Source of the DNA: Adiantum capillus-veneris
Taxonomy: Eukaryota > Streptophyta > Polypodiopsida > Polypodiales > Pteridaceae
Length of the DNA stretch: 64,000 nucleotides
Direction: 5' to 3'
Assembly: GCA_014529385.2 (NCBI GenBank)
Contig: CM043950.1
Coordinates: 154,670,045 to 154,734,044, forward strand
Within the stretch, counting starts at the first letter, position 1. Each line of letters starts with the position of its first letter. Shown in pieces: positions 44,116 through 54,982 of this stretch. The position numbers and the translations under genes were made by a program. The notes below the pieces were generated by a model, which was not told the DNA's origin, did no database searches, and worked only from the letters and a program-made list of their open reading frames with translations.

Positions 44116-44443
44116 TGTTGAGATGTCGAGCTCTACACCTTGAGCTGGCATCCACTACGGGTCTTGGCCGCTTATGGCATTTGCTCACTGGCGCGTTAGG
44201 TGACCGACACGGAGGATCTCTGCCAGTGATTCTACAGCTGGACTACACTTATAGTGCCAGCCTAGTACGCTTCTAGTGAGTTCACACTTAGTGACCGCAT
44301 GTACATATGTGCTACTTTTCAGCTTTAGCACTTAGTCATTTTGTACTCTCTTTTTTGTGAAGAAGAAGAAGAAGAAGAATCTTTCCATCTTTGTGTGCTT
44401 TGTGCTTGTCTTGTGTAGCTCTCTTGCATCCTCATTCTCTACA
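44116..44443 (+). repeat. Copia-C 5' LTR (328 bp)
   Basis: TGTTGAG...TCTACA ends. A GAA microsatellite (six or seven units) lies near 44360-44382. Confidence 0.96.
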
Positions 44444-44455
44444 TGGTATCAGAGC
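44444..44455 (+). promoter_or_regulatory. Copia-C primer binding site
   Basis: TGGTATCAGAGC abuts the LTR with no spacer. Confidence 0.96.
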
Positions 44456-44700
44456 CTGGTGCAGGCAAGAGAGGCTAAGAGAGCAAGAGCATCACAATCC
44501 CTTCGTTCGCAATCCACAAGTTTCTGAACAGGTCTCCAAAGTGCAGTATACAGAGATTTACTGTACAAGTACAGTGGTTGTATGTACGCTTGATTGTGGA
44601 CACTCGTTGAGTGTAGAAAGCGTTACAGGGACCACGATAGCAGGTTCAGCAGATTTGCAGGTTTTTGCAGATTGCAGCTATTTTGTCTTAGTGCTTCAAG

Positions 44701-47700
44701 ATGTCTGACGGTTTCAGTCAGATTGTTACTGAGAAGCTTGAGAAAAATAACTACCCTGCATGGAAGTTCAGAATAACAAATTTCCAAAAAGGAAAAGGTT
44801 ATTGGGACTATGTAGAAGGAGACAATGAAAAGGAACCAGAGATTCCCGAGGCAAATGCTACAGCAGAACAAAGGAAAGCTTTGAGGGACTGGCAACAAGG
44901 CCAGAGCAAAGTGATGTATTGGCTTTCTATGAGCATCATAGATGGCATGATGGGCTATCTACAGGATGCTGAAACCCCCGCCATTGCATGGAAAAACTTA
45001 GGCAGAGTGTTCGAGGTGAACACCAAGGCTAGGAAGCTTCAACTAAAGTCGGAGCTAAATCAGGTTAAGAGGAACAACCTCTCCATCAATGATTATGCTT
45101 TGAAGATCAAGAGTATCATTGAGGCTCTTGGATCTATTAAAGTCTCACTGGAAGACGATGACATTGTCCGTGCATGCTTGGATGGTCTAGGAGATGAGTA
45201 TGTACATTTTAGGTCTTCCATGAATACAAGAGACGACATCCCCGTGTTCCAAGATTTGATTTCTATGCTTATTCTTGAGGAGAAGAACCTTGACACATCT
45301 TCTTCTCATGGCAGAAATAATTCTGAACAGGCCTTCTATTCTAACTCCAACAGAGGTAGAGGTAGAGGTCGTGGTCGAGGCCCAAGGGGTTGCAGGGGCC
45401 AATTTCTGGAAGGTCAATCAAATCAAAACAATACAGGTGGCAGGGGAAACCAGTCTCAAGGCAGGGGGAGTCAAAGAGGTCGTGGTGCAGGATCAAGCAG
45501 GCAGCAACATACTCTAGATAGTAGAGAATGTTGGACTTGTGGTGAAAGAGGTCACATGTCACGTGACTGTCCAAAGGGAAAAGCAAGTAGAAAGAGAGAA
45601 CAGGGCAACTATGCATCTACTAGCAGAGATGCAGATGACAGCAAAAATGAGCACATGGTTGTTATGCAGCATGTAATGAATACAATGACTGCAGAGAATT
45701 CCACCCAAGATGATGTTTGGTATGTGGATTCAGGTGCCTCTAATCACATGACGTCTCGTGGAGAGTGGTTTAGAGATATGCGCAAACCAGATGTGTCAGG
45801 CTATGTGCAGACAGGAGATGACACAGCTCACCCCATTGCTCATGTAGGGGACATACCTCTAAATACGAAGAGTGGGAAATCAAAGTACTTAGCAGATGTA
45901 CTTCATGTCCCAAACATTACAAAGAATCTTGTTTCTGTTGGACAAATGGTTGAGCAGGGTTTGCAGGTTCGCTTCAATCCAAATGGTTGTTATGTAGAAG
46001 ATTTCCAGAATGGCTGTAAGCTGATCACAGAGGGCAAATGTGTGGGCAGAATGTTTACGCTGAATGTAGGCATGCCTGAGGTAAAAGCTGCATTATTTGC
46101 ACAGGGCACATGTGTTGTGGCTGATGTTGACATTTGGCACAAACGCATTGGCCATGTCAATGAGCAGAGACTGCGCAGCATGCAATCAAAACAGATTGTA
46201 AAAGGTTTGCCCAAATTCAAGGTGGATGGTATGCATAAAGTGTGTGCAGCATGCCAGTTTGGAAAACAGTCAAAGGGCTCATTTCCACATGAGCGCAATG
46301 TATGTAAAAAGCCACTTGAGGTGGTGCACACAGATGTTTGGGGTCCAACCGATACTGCAAGTATACATGGTTGCAGGTATTATGTCTCTTTCATTGATGA
46401 CCATACAAGGAAAGTATGGGTCTACTTCATGCGTAACAAAAGTGAAGTGTTTGGTCACTTTCAAGACTTCAAAGTCATGATTGAGAAGGAGACAGATATG
46501 CAAATCAAGACATTGAGGTCAGATGGAGGGGGAGAGTACTTCTCCAATGATTTTTCAGATTTTCTGCGAATGCATGGTATACACAGGCAGTTTACATGCA
46601 GATATACTCCACAGCAGAATGGGGTCGCAGAAAGGAAAAACAGGCACATTGCAGAGGTTGCACGTGCATTGATGAATGAGAAGAACATGCCTCATCATTT
46701 CTGGGCTGAAGCTATAAATACAGCTGTGTACATTATGAACAGGACACCTACAGCTACGGTGCATGATGTAACACCTGAGGAAAAGTTTACAGGTACAAAG
46801 CCTGATTTGGCACACTTGAAAGTGTTTGGCTGCATAGCTTACGTGCATGTACCAGATGAGTTGCGTAGGAAATTGGATCCTAAAGCAGAGAAATGTATTC
46901 TTGTGGGATATTCCCTTGAACAAAAGGGGTACAGGTGCTACAATCCTACTACACGAGAATTACGAGTGAGCAGAGATGTAGTCTTTGATGAGATGAGCAG
47001 CTGGTACAGTAATGCACATGGCACTATTGGGGCTGATGTAAAAGATGATGTGGTTGTACAAAATGTGAGGCCACAGTCACAGGTTTTGAGTGGACCACAA
47101 GAGTCCTCTTCTCGTGGCTCTGTTGAGAAACCATGGAATGGTAGACTACGTACGCAGGTTACTCCACCAACAGGTACAGGGAATGTATCACGAAAAGGAA
47201 AGGAAAAGGTTGATGAACCTCCCTTTATGGTTGATGCATCATCAGGTTTTTCACATGTAGACATGGATTCGAATGGTTCTGAACAAAGTCTTGATGAGGA
47301 ATTTGGAATTCCGGCTGTCAGGACACTTGGTGTAAGGAAAGTACAAGAAGATTCTAGAGGGCAAAGGAGTGACCCACGACCGCGCAGATCTAATAGAGTC
47401 AGAAATCCAGTTCAGAAATTGACTTATGATGGGTATCTAGCGCATCACCAAGCCTACATGGCTAAGGTGATACAGGATGTGGAGCCCACATGTTTTGAGG
47501 ATGCAGTTGGAAATGTGCATTGGGATGATGCAATGAATGAAGAGATGGCTGCATTGGAAGCAAATGACACATGGGAGTTGGTGCCATTGCCAAGTGGCAA
47601 GAAAGCTATTGGCTATAAATGGGTGTATAAAACCAAGCATAAGGCTGATGGTAACATTGAGCGTCACAAGGCAAGGCTGGTCGCAAAGGGTTATGCACAG

Positions 47701-49050
47701 ACGTATGGCATAGACTATGAGGAGACCTTTGCTCCAGTGGCAAAGATGACGACAGTGAGAGCTGTCATAGCAGTGGCTGCATCTAGAGGATGGATTATGC
47801 ATCAAATGGATGTAAAGAATGCCTTCTTGAATGGTGAGTTGCAAGAGGAAGTGTATATGGATCAGCCACCTGGTTATGTCGATCCAGGTTACCCAGATTA
47901 TGTATGCAGACTTCTCAAAGCTTTGTATGGTTTGAAGCAGGGCTCTAGAGCATGGTATGACAGGATTGCCAAGTATCTTGTCAGTATTGGTTTTAGGAGA
48001 GCTCATGCTGATCATTCACTCTATGTACGTGAGAGTGATGTGGGGATTGTGGTCATTACCATATATGTAGATGACCTTATTATTGTTGGTGACAATGCTA
48101 TGGAGATTGACCATGTGAAGGGTCTTCTCAAACAGGAGTTTGAAATGAAAGATTTAGGCGAGTTGCGCTACTTTCTTGGCATTGAAGTGATCAGGACTCC
48201 AGAGGGTGTATGGCTATCACAGAGACAGTATGCTTTGGACATGTTGTCAAAGTATGGTATGGCTGATTGTAAGCCAATTTCTATTCCCTTGGATGTGAAT
48301 GCAAAGCTGAGTGCAGAGAAGGGTGATGTTGTTGAGGATGTCAACATGTACAGGAAGATTGTGGGTAGTCTAATCTACTTGACTATCACGAGGCCAGACT
48401 TGAGCTACACAGTAGGCTTGGAGAGTCAGTTCATGCAACTTCCGAGGAAGCCACATTTGGATGGAGTACGACGCACACTTAGGTATGTGCAAGGTACTCT
48501 TGACTACGCATTGTTCTATGCAGCAGATGCACCATTAGCATTGTATGGGTATACAGATGCAGATTGGGCAGGTAGCATTGTTGATAGGAGATCTACGAGT
48601 GGCTTCATGTTCTCTTTTGGGAGTGCTGCTGTTACTTGGAGCAGCAAAAAGAAGCCTACGGTTGCTTTATCGAGCACAGAGGCCGAGTACAGAGGTGCAA
48701 CAGTTGCGGCGTGCGAGGTAGCTTGGCTACGCACATTACTTGAGGACTTGGGAGTGCAGGTGGACCAGCAGATTTTCATCCATTGTGACAACCTCAGCAG
48801 CATGCAGTTGGCTAGGAACCCAGTGTTCCATGCCAGGACCAAACACATAGAGGTCCATTACCACTACGTTCGAGAGCGAGTGTTGGCGGGCGACATCGAC
48901 TTGGTCTACGTCAGCACAGAGGAGCAGATAGCGGATATCTTTACCAAGGCCCTCGGAGCTGAGAAGCTTCGACGTTTCCAGACTATGCTTGGACTCTGCG
49001 ACATGCAGAGCTCGAGGGGGAGTGTTGAGATGTCGAGCTCTACACCTTGA
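44701..49050 (+). CDS. Copia-C gag-pol polyprotein (1449 aa)
   Basis: ATG at 44701 follows a 257-nt leader after the LTR. Gag comes first (residues 1-270; NYPAWKFRITNFQKGKGYW, KLQLKSELNQVKRNN), with an RG-rich patch (about 218-262) and zinc knuckle CWTCGERGHMSRDC (277-290). The protease has DSGASNHMT (Asp343). Pre-integrase region: DIWHKRIGHV. Integrase core: Asp545 (HTDVWGP), Asp608 (RSDGGGEY), Glu644 (GVAERKN), a D-D-35-E spacing. RT runs from about 955 (WELVPLPSGKKAIGYKWVYK) with LVAKGYAQTYGIDYEETFAP, QMDVKNAFLNGEL and active site YVDD (1122-1125). RNase H has YTDADWAGS (Asp1286), SSTEAEY and HIEVHYHYVRE. Integrase before RT defines Copia. The stop lies 28 nt inside the 3' LTR. No lesion seen. 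Confidence 0.97.
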   Translation: MSDGFSQIVTEKLEKNNYPAWKFRITNFQKGKGYWDYVEGDNEKEPEIPEANATAEQRKALRDWQQGQSKVMYWLSMSIIDGMMGYLQDAETPAIAWKNLGRVFEVNTKARKLQLKSELNQVKRNNLSINDYALKIKSIIEALGSIKVSLEDDDIVRACLDGLGDEYVHFRSSMNTRDDIPVFQDLISMLILEEKNLDTSSSHGRNNSEQAFYSNSNRGRGRGRGRGPRGCRGQFLEGQSNQNNTGGRGNQSQGRGSQRGRGAGSSRQQHTLDSRECWTCGERGHMSRDCPKGKASRKREQGNYASTSRDADDSKNEHMVVMQHVMNTMTAENSTQDDVWYVDSGASNHMTSRGEWFRDMRKPDVSGYVQTGDDTAHPIAHVGDIPLNTKSGKSKYLADVLHVPNITKNLVSVGQMVEQGLQVRFNPNGCYVEDFQNGCKLITEGKCVGRMFTLNVGMPEVKAALFAQGTCVVADVDIWHKRIGHVNEQRLRSMQSKQIVKGLPKFKVDGMHKVCAACQFGKQSKGSFPHERNVCKKPLEVVHTDVWGPTDTASIHGCRYYVSFIDDHTRKVWVYFMRNKSEVFGHFQDFKVMIEKETDMQIKTLRSDGGGEYFSNDFSDFLRMHGIHRQFTCRYTPQQNGVAERKNRHIAEVARALMNEKNMPHHFWAEAINTAVYIMNRTPTATVHDVTPEEKFTGTKPDLAHLKVFGCIAYVHVPDELRRKLDPKAEKCILVGYSLEQKGYRCYNPTTRELRVSRDVVFDEMSSWYSNAHGTIGADVKDDVVVQNVRPQSQVLSGPQESSSRGSVEKPWNGRLRTQVTPPTGTGNVSRKGKEKVDEPPFMVDASSGFSHVDMDSNGSEQSLDEEFGIPAVRTLGVRKVQEDSRGQRSDPRPRRSNRVRNPVQKLTYDGYLAHHQAYMAKVIQDVEPTCFEDAVGNVHWDDAMNEEMAALEANDTWELVPLPSGKKAIGYKWVYKTKHKADGNIERHKARLVAKGYAQTYGIDYEETFAPVAKMTTVRAVIAVAASRGWIMHQMDVKNAFLNGELQEEVYMDQPPGYVDPGYPDYVCRLLKALYGLKQGSRAWYDRIAKYLVSIGFRRAHADHSLYVRESDVGIVVITIYVDDLIIVGDNAMEIDHVKGLLKQEFEMKDLGELRYFLGIEVIRTPEGVWLSQRQYALDMLSKYGMADCKPISIPLDVNAKLSAEKGDVVEDVNMYRKIVGSLIYLTITRPDLSYTVGLESQFMQLPRKPHLDGVRRTLRYVQGTLDYALFYAADAPLALYGYTDADWAGSIVDRRSTSGFMFSFGSAAVTWSSKKKPTVALSSTEAEYRGATVAACEVAWLRTLLEDLGVQVDQQIFIHCDNLSSMQLARNPVFHARTKHIEVHYHYVRERVLAGDIDLVYVSTEEQIADIFTKALGAEKLRRFQTMLGLCDMQSSRGSVEMSSSTP
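49013..49022 (+). promoter_or_regulatory. Copia-C polypurine tract
   Basis: CGAGGGGGAG just before the 3' LTR; primes plus-strand synthesis in this class. Confidence 0.9.
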
Positions 49051-49350
49051 GCTGGCATCCACTACGGGTCTTGGCCGCTTATTGCATTTACTCACTGGCG
49101 CGTTAGGTGACCGACACGGAGGATCTCTACCAGTGATTCTACAGCTGGACTACACTTATAGTGCCAGCCTAGTACGCTTCTAGTGAGTTCACACTTAGTG
49201 ACCGCATGTACATATGTGCTACTTTTCAGCTTTAGCACTTAGTCATTTTGTACTCTCTTTTCTGTGAAGAAGAAGAAGAAGAAGAAGCTTTCCATCTCTG
49301 TGTGCTTTGTGCTTGTCTTGTGTAGCTCTCTTGCATCCTCATTCTCTACA
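49023..49350 (+). repeat. Copia-C 3' LTR (328 bp)
   Basis: Same length and ends as the 5' LTR. The differences are scattered single-base changes. Followed by AGAAT, then Ty3-B sequence. Confidence 0.96.
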
Positions 49351-49355
49351 AGAAT

Positions 49356-49705
49356 CCTACGGGACACCAAAAGTATTATGCTAAGTTAGCAAAAAGGTAC
49401 TATGGTCCCTTCCAAATTCTTTGACCAATCAATGAAATGGCCTATCAACTCAAGTTACCCAGCCATTGGCTCATACACAATGCTTTCCATGTGAGCCTAC
49501 TAAAGCCTTACAAAGGAGAGCCACCTCAAGAACCAACTATTGAAGACCCACCGGAGATCGAGGACCAAGAAGAGGTGCTGCAACCCGAGTCCATTCTCCG
49601 ACATGAAGACAAGGTATTAAGAAGCCCTAAGACTATCCGACGGTATCTTATTAAGTTTAAGAATTATCCTTTTGAAGATGCTAGATGGATGCAAGGCATA
49701 TAATT
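49356..49705 (+). pseudogene. Ty3-B integrase C-terminus with chromodomain
   Basis: Continues the Ty3-B integrase after Copia-C: KYYAKLAKRYYGPFQIL (GPF-type module), a stop at 49422, then MAYQLKLPSHWLIHNAFHVS, LLKPYKGEPP, EEVLQPESILRHED and TIRRYLIKFKNYPFEDARW, a chromodomain like that of Ty3-A. Stop at 49701. Confidence 0.8.
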
Positions 49706-50100
49706 AAAGGATAACCTAAACCTTGTCAATGCTTACAATGCTTCCCTAGAGTAAGCAAATGTACAAATGTTTAAAATGAACAAAGTTTTTGTCTCATAAG
49801 ACTCTCTTTTTCTTTATTGTGCACAAATGTATGCATGCTTAGAATCAAGTTTGTGGAGACGACGTCTTCCAAACACTAATTAGAGCTTGTCACTCTACTA
49901 TGGAAGATTGATAGGACTAATGCGTAGACATGCTTGCCGCAGCCTTAGGCTCTGAAGCACCAAATGGATTAGTCATCCATTCTGGAACGATCTCGTAGGG
50001 TAAGATAGGGATTCTCTACCCGCTAGAAAAAGGACTAATGAATAGGCTTTATCTTCTCTACCCATAGTCGAGGACAACTACGATTTCAAGAGAGAGATAA
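49706..50100 (+). other. Ty3-B 3' untranslated region and purine tract
   Basis: No frame. It ends in TTTCAAGAGAGAGATAA, a purine-rich tract beside the LTR start at 50101. Confidence 0.65.
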
Positions 50101-51826
50101 TGTCATAATAACTAATATCTAATTCTCCTAAATGATTTTCTCGTGTTAAATTGATCATTTAATATGGGGAAGTACAAGGGGAGAAAAAGCTACATTATTG
50201 GTAAGGCTAGCAGACTGGTCACAGTAGGGATCCAAAGGAGGGAAAATAGGGATCCAAAGGGGGACCATCTGCAGAAGAGCGATGTGCAAGCAATGGGCTT
50301 CAAAGACCTAAGCTTCAGACCATTAAGACTTCCAAAATGCTAAGGTTCCAAATTTCTAAGGGTAAGTCCAATGGTCAAACCTTAGGGAAATTGGATGCTT
50401 TCCAAGTGTACACAAAGTCTTCCTAGATCCCTACATAGGAGGGGGCGAGCCCTAAAGGTAGGGGAAGAGAGCGAAAAGGTGAGAGAAGCACACACACACA
50501 CACACACACTTGCAAGCCCTAGCACATGTCAGCTCCCTAGCCCAGTTGCCCCCAAGGTGCACTCAAATCCTATTGGATGGCCATAGAGGTGAACCAATGA
50601 GAGTACATTTAGTTTAATTCATTTTAAAACACTTGATAAAAGAACCAATAGGAATTAATCTCTCTAGACTATTGGACTATCTCCCAAGGGGTCCAATGAG
50701 CATTCAGCAGCCAAATGTCTTGCTTACTTCCTATTGGCCAGAAGACAAAGGGGTCCAATGAGAGTTTAATTGCATTATTTGATTACCTAAAGCTCTCACA
50801 AAAGGGGAAACAGGGACACATGTCACAAGGCTATCACTTATGCTTCTCAATTATGATTGGCTAAGCTTTGCAGGGTCCAATGGGGTGCCAGCATGAGTAA
50901 ATTGCAAGAGGGGTCGACCAAGAGAGAGAGAGAGAGGGGGCTGATTTTAGCAAGGCATTATCACACACACACTCACACAATCTCATGTGTGAAGCAATGA
51001 AGACTCTCTCTCCTTCTCAAGCTTTAATGGAAAGCTCATCATCTACTCCAAGCTTGTGAGAAGGGAGGCCTACACCAACAACTCTTGGATTTTGATGCAA
51101 ATCCAACCAAGAGCCAAGCTTCAATGCATGCTCATCTCCTCTACCATGCTCATCTTCAATGCATGCTCATCTCCACTACCATGCTAATTACAAAGCTACG
51201 CTAAGCTTTTATGAGTGATTATGGAAGGAGATATACTTCTTTCTCGTAAGACTACTCCTTCCTCTCAATCTACTCTCATACCGCACTAGCTCTCACCATC
51301 TTTGAAGGTGTGTGAGGTCTTGGGTCTGAGACCGTGAGGGAATTGATATTGTGTTTTATAAGTGTGTGCATGGTGCTTGAAGCTTCCATCTCCATTGCAC
51401 CAGCAAGTTATTGAAGGAACACAAAGTATTGTATTTTAAAATGTCTCCCTTGATGGGGGAAACCTATAATACGAAGCCTTTTGGAGGGGGGACCGGCTCC
51501 ATGTAAATCCGGTCCTCAACTGTTGTCAATAGCTTAATATCTCTCTCTTTTGAAGTACTGTTCATGCCTATCTAACTAGTTGTTATGCTTTTTCTTGCTC
51601 TCTCCATCCAAGCACTTTTGGAGGGGGGACCGGCTCCATGTAAATCCAGTCCTCAATTGTTGTCAATAGCTTAATATCTCTCTCTTTTGAAGTATTGTTC
51701 ATGCCTATCTAACTAGGTGTTATGCTTTTTCTTGCTATGCTCATTAGAAATCAATTCTAATGAAATGTTCACTATGTTTATGCTATTTTCCGCTACACGC
51801 AAGCTACTAGGCCATTAAATTCTACA
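50101..51826 (+). repeat. Ty3-B 3' LTR (1726 bp)
   Basis: TGTCATAATAAC...TTCTACA. Carries the CCAAT cluster (50565-50885), an AC microsatellite (about 50490-50509) and a tandem duplication of about 128 bp (51480-51605 and 51608-51735; GGAGGGGGGACCGGCTCCA twice). The duplicated part is in the section missing from the 5' LTR. Confidence 0.9.
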
Positions 51827-52860
51827 CAAGGTTTGAAAGGCAGTCACCTCTGTGGGTCCCCATGAGAAAGGGACTCCTTTCTGTGTCAAAATATGCAAAG
51901 GGGAAGCAACCTCTCCAAACTTTCTAATGAGCCGCCTGTAGTATGAACACAATCCCAAGAAGCTTCTAACTTCATAAACATTCTTCAAATCGGGCCAATT
52001 ACGGAAAGTCTCTATCTTGGCCGGGTTCATCTGCACTCCCGCTCTGCTGAGACATTGTGTCCCAAAAAGTGTATCTGTGGTAGGAAAAAATCACTTTTCT
52101 TTGTATTAATCACCAACTTGTGATCTCGTAATGCCTGAAAGACCTCAAGTAGATGTTCTCTATGTTCTGTCTCATCCTTGAAGAAAACAATGATGTCATC
52201 AAAGAAAGTGCCAACAAATAGTCTGTACTCTCAAAAAATCATGTCCATCATCCGGTTAAATATCGCAGGAGCATTGGTTAGGCCAAAAGGCATCACCAAA
52301 AACTCAAATAACCCAAAAGTTGTCCGAAAGGCTATCTTGTAGACATCGCCCGGCGCGACTCGGATCAGATGATATCCGCTTTTCAATTTGATCATGCTAA
52401 AGCACGAGGATCCTTGTAGTCGGTCAAGTATATCATCGATCCTAGAAATCGAAAATCTGTTCTTGATGGTGATTTTGTTGAGATCTCTATAATCGATGCA
52501 CATTCTCCAAGATCCTTCTTTCTTCAAAACCAACAACACTGGAGAGCAGTATGGTGAAGTACTAGGCTGGACAAGACCCTTTGCCAAGAGGTCCTTCACT
52601 TGGTTCATAATTTCTTTGTTCACGGCTCGGCTCACACAGTAAGGTGGCCGGTTTGGTGGTGTACTTCCAGGTATCAGATCAATGGTATGATCTTCAGGAC
52701 CAGCGGGTGGTAACTCCCCTGGCAGGCCCTCTTGAAAGCAATCGGCATGAGTGTGGAGAAAATCTTGGCGTTCTTTATCAAGTTCATACATATTTGTCCT
52801 ATATTCAGCATTTATCTCTCTCAAGAAGATCGAGTAAACAAATAGACTGGATTTCATTAA
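51827..52860 (-). pseudogene. Ty3-A reverse transcriptase
   Basis: From 52857: FLHTHADCFQEGLPGELPP, NRPPYCVSRAVNKEIM, KGLVQPSTSPYCSPVLLV, WRMCIDYRDLNKITIKNRF, CFSMIKLKSGYHLIR (the Asp of the usual IDLKSGYH is Lys), LVMPFGLTNAPAIFNRMM, then a TGA at 52231 and, in the same frame, FFDDIIVFF (52205-52180). After a shift comes MNPAKIETFRNWPDLKNVY (52036-51980) and TAFQTL at the Ty3-B junction. Loss of a catalytic Asp plus stops make it inactive. Confidence 0.8.
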
Positions 52861-52910
52861 TTTTGAAATGGCCGAAGCCGATACAATAGGGACAGACTCA
52901 CCCTTAAGTT

Positions 52911-53300
52911 TTATATCAAGTACAATGGTTGTGCCCTTCTCTGTAGTGAAGTCGCTTTTCTCGCCCGATAGTCAACCACGACATTGTTCTTGTGGTACCA
53001 AGGAATTCCCAAGAGGACATCACAACCTTCTAAAGGCATTATGTAGAAGTCCTCATGTCCCAAATACCTCTGACAATGCAACCGAAGTTTGCCAATGACA
53101 GGTGTAATGGCTACATCCCTGCCAGGTGCCGCTAGAACTTCCTCTACTCGTGGTCCCATCCGATCAGGTGTGATCTCGAGCCGCACCGCCAATTCAGGTG
53201 TGATCTCGAGCCGAGCCGCGCCGAAATGAGTTGGCCTTGGCTCCTCCATCAAAGAAGATCGGGGCTTCTTGGTCTTTCACTTTGCCCCATGCTCGAAAAA
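52911..53300 (-). pseudogene. Ty3-A protease
   Basis: Reads APIFFDGGA (catalytic region, 53275-53230), then shifts. LEITPELAVRLEITPDRMG shows a local 24-bp duplication (AGGTGTGATCTCGAGCCG on the plus strand at about 53158 and 53190). Then VIGKLRLHCQRY, VLLGIPWYHKNNVVVDY, the second protease block. One shift separates the catalytic motif from the rest. Confidence 0.65.
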
Positions 53301-53301
53301 G

Positions 53302-54982
53302 TTATATACTCTCGTCCATCATGCTTGGGTCAATACCCACGCAATCTGGAACTAGTCCTATTTTCATCTTGCCTTTTCGTCCACGTTCCTCAGCTGCTCT
53401 CGAACCCTCTGGCCTGTCTTCATCCTTGTCATTCTGTCCTTTTGGTGCCTTCTTAGGGCACTTCGCGGAGATGTGCCCAGTCTCTCCGCATCCAAAGCAC
53501 TTCCCCTCGATGTAGAGAGCTCTCTCTTGAGGAGTGGGTTTGGGTCGTGCATCCTTGTCTTTCTTTTCTGGGTTGCTCTTCCTCTTTCTACTTTCATTTT
53601 TTGAAGTTTTTTCGTTCTTTTGCGTCATGATTTCATCTGTGGGGTAGGTCAAACTGCCTGAGTGAATGGCAAAACTCCATTTTGCATGACTCATCAGTTC
53701 TTGAATGGAATCTAACTTTTTCTCTAAGCAGTGATCTCGGAGAAGACCCAAGATAAACCGCTCAATCTATTCTTTGAACGAGATCTTGTTAAATGAAGAG
53801 GCGGATAGAAAAGAGCTTTAGAATCTCTCACAGTAAGCGTCCAATGTATCCTTCTTGGTCATCCGAAGCTGGTTCCAAGAAGTTCGTATGTCATGTTCGC
53901 ACTCTCGAGTCAGCCAAGAAGAACTAAAAGCCTTTTAAATTTCAGCCATTTAATTGGCACTGTTTTGTTCAATAAAAGCGTGGACCACAAAGTTCGAGCA
54001 TTTCCCTTGAAGTAAGAGGCAGCTCTCCAAATCTTGGAGTGCTTTGAGTAACGCCCTCCAGAGAAAGCTAAGTCAAACTGCTGAATGAAAGACAAAGCCT
54101 TCGAAGCGTCTCTATAACTAGAAAACGTGTCAAATTTAATTGATTGTTCACCTTCCTTAAAGTCTCGAACTTTCTTGCTTTTATCTTCCAAAAAATCATA
54201 CTGATTGGCTTTATAAAAATTCTTCTTCTTTGATAAAAGTTGTTTTCATCAGAGTCCAAACTATTCAAAGACGAGTCCTCTGTAGAAATGTTAACCACTG
54301 TGAGATTTAGGCTTCTTTGCCTGTTTCTTTCCCTTTCCGAAGCTTTGCTTTTTGCTTCACTTTTTTACCTTTTCTGTCTTCTTCGCTCAAGTCAGAGGAG
54401 CTAGAAGAACTCTCAAAAGAAGAAGAAGAAGAAGAAGAACTGGGTACTCCTTCAAATCGAACACGCTTCTTCTGCTTTCTTGCCGATGCAAATGTAGATT
54501 GATGACCCAAATAACCCGAGAAGTCAGTGCCTTTGTTCTGCTTTTTGTCGTGCTTTTTAGCTTTGTTCTGCACGTCAAAAAGCTGAGCAATTTGTGCATC
54601 AACCATCTCTTCTAAGTCTTGCTCTGTATACATCCTTAGAGTAGGAGGTTTCTTCAGTGCCGGTTTGAGGGTGGTTCTGTGCTGCCACTATGATGGCACC
54701 TCAAAAGATCTGGCTCATAAATTTTGCAAATTTTGGGTCCTTCGCAAAATTTAGCATCATCTTTGTTGCATCGCCGATCAATCATCGACTCTCCATCTCT
54801 TCTAGCTCCACCTGAGTAGGCCGATACGGGCTGTACTCCTTGAGTAAATCTTCGTTTTGATCTCTTCCCGCATCTTTGGATGCAGAGGAAGTCAACTGAT
54901 CTCTATCTGAAGCCATAAGTGCCGCGTTAAAAAAGGATTGGATTTCCCGGTAGGAGCAAAATCGGTCATGCTCTGATTCCAT
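53302..54982 (-). pseudogene. Ty3-A gag
   Basis: The start ATG at 54982 overlaps the primer site: the site's TGGAATCAGAGC provides codons 1-4. Blocks: MESEHDRFCSYREIQSFF to a stop at 54782; MYTEQDLEEMVDAQIAQL with a poly-Ser and basic stretch (54633-54307); capsid KVRDFKEGEQSIKFDTF, ALSFIQQFDLAFSGG and IWRAASYFKGNARTLWS (54191-53950); a degraded part; then a Lys-rich linker and zinc knuckle CFGCGETGHISAKC (about 53500-53455). At least four frame changes. Confidence 0.7.
54970..54981 (-). promoter_or_regulatory. Ty3-A primer binding site (one mismatch)
   Basis: The minus strand reads TGGAATCAGAGC against TGGTATCAGAGC, one base from the LTR. Confidence 0.85.

Larger units (their letters stand above)
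44116..49350 (+). mobile_element. Copia-C: complete, probably autonomous Copia retrotransposon
   Basis: 5235 bp with two 328-bp LTRs (44116-44443, 49023-49350) that differ at about six positions by eye, an exact initiator-Met primer site, an intact 1449-codon gag-pol, a purine tract and a perfect AGAAT target duplication. Every part needed for transposition is visible. It lies in the integrase of Ty3-B and is the youngest-looking insertion here that is wholly in the window. Confidence 0.96.
38874..51826 (+). mobile_element. Ty3-B: chromodomain Ty3 element inserted in Ty3-A, split by Copia-C
   Basis: Starts TGTCATATTAAC and ends TTCTACA, flanked by CAAGG at 38869-38873 and 51827-51831. The 3' LTR is 1726 bp (50101-51826). 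The 5' LTR matches it only up to about 40142, where a deletion has removed the rest of the LTR, the primer site and the start of gag. Gag, zinc knuckle, protease, RT, RNase H and integrase follow on the plus strand with scattered lesions. Copia-C occupies 44116-49350. Related to Ty3-A in protein order and chromodomain. Confidence 0.92.

Noticed and set aside
45990-48015. Minus-strand ORFs of 75-192 residues under Copia-C
   Set aside because: They are shadows of the intact plus-strand polyprotein and carry no domain.
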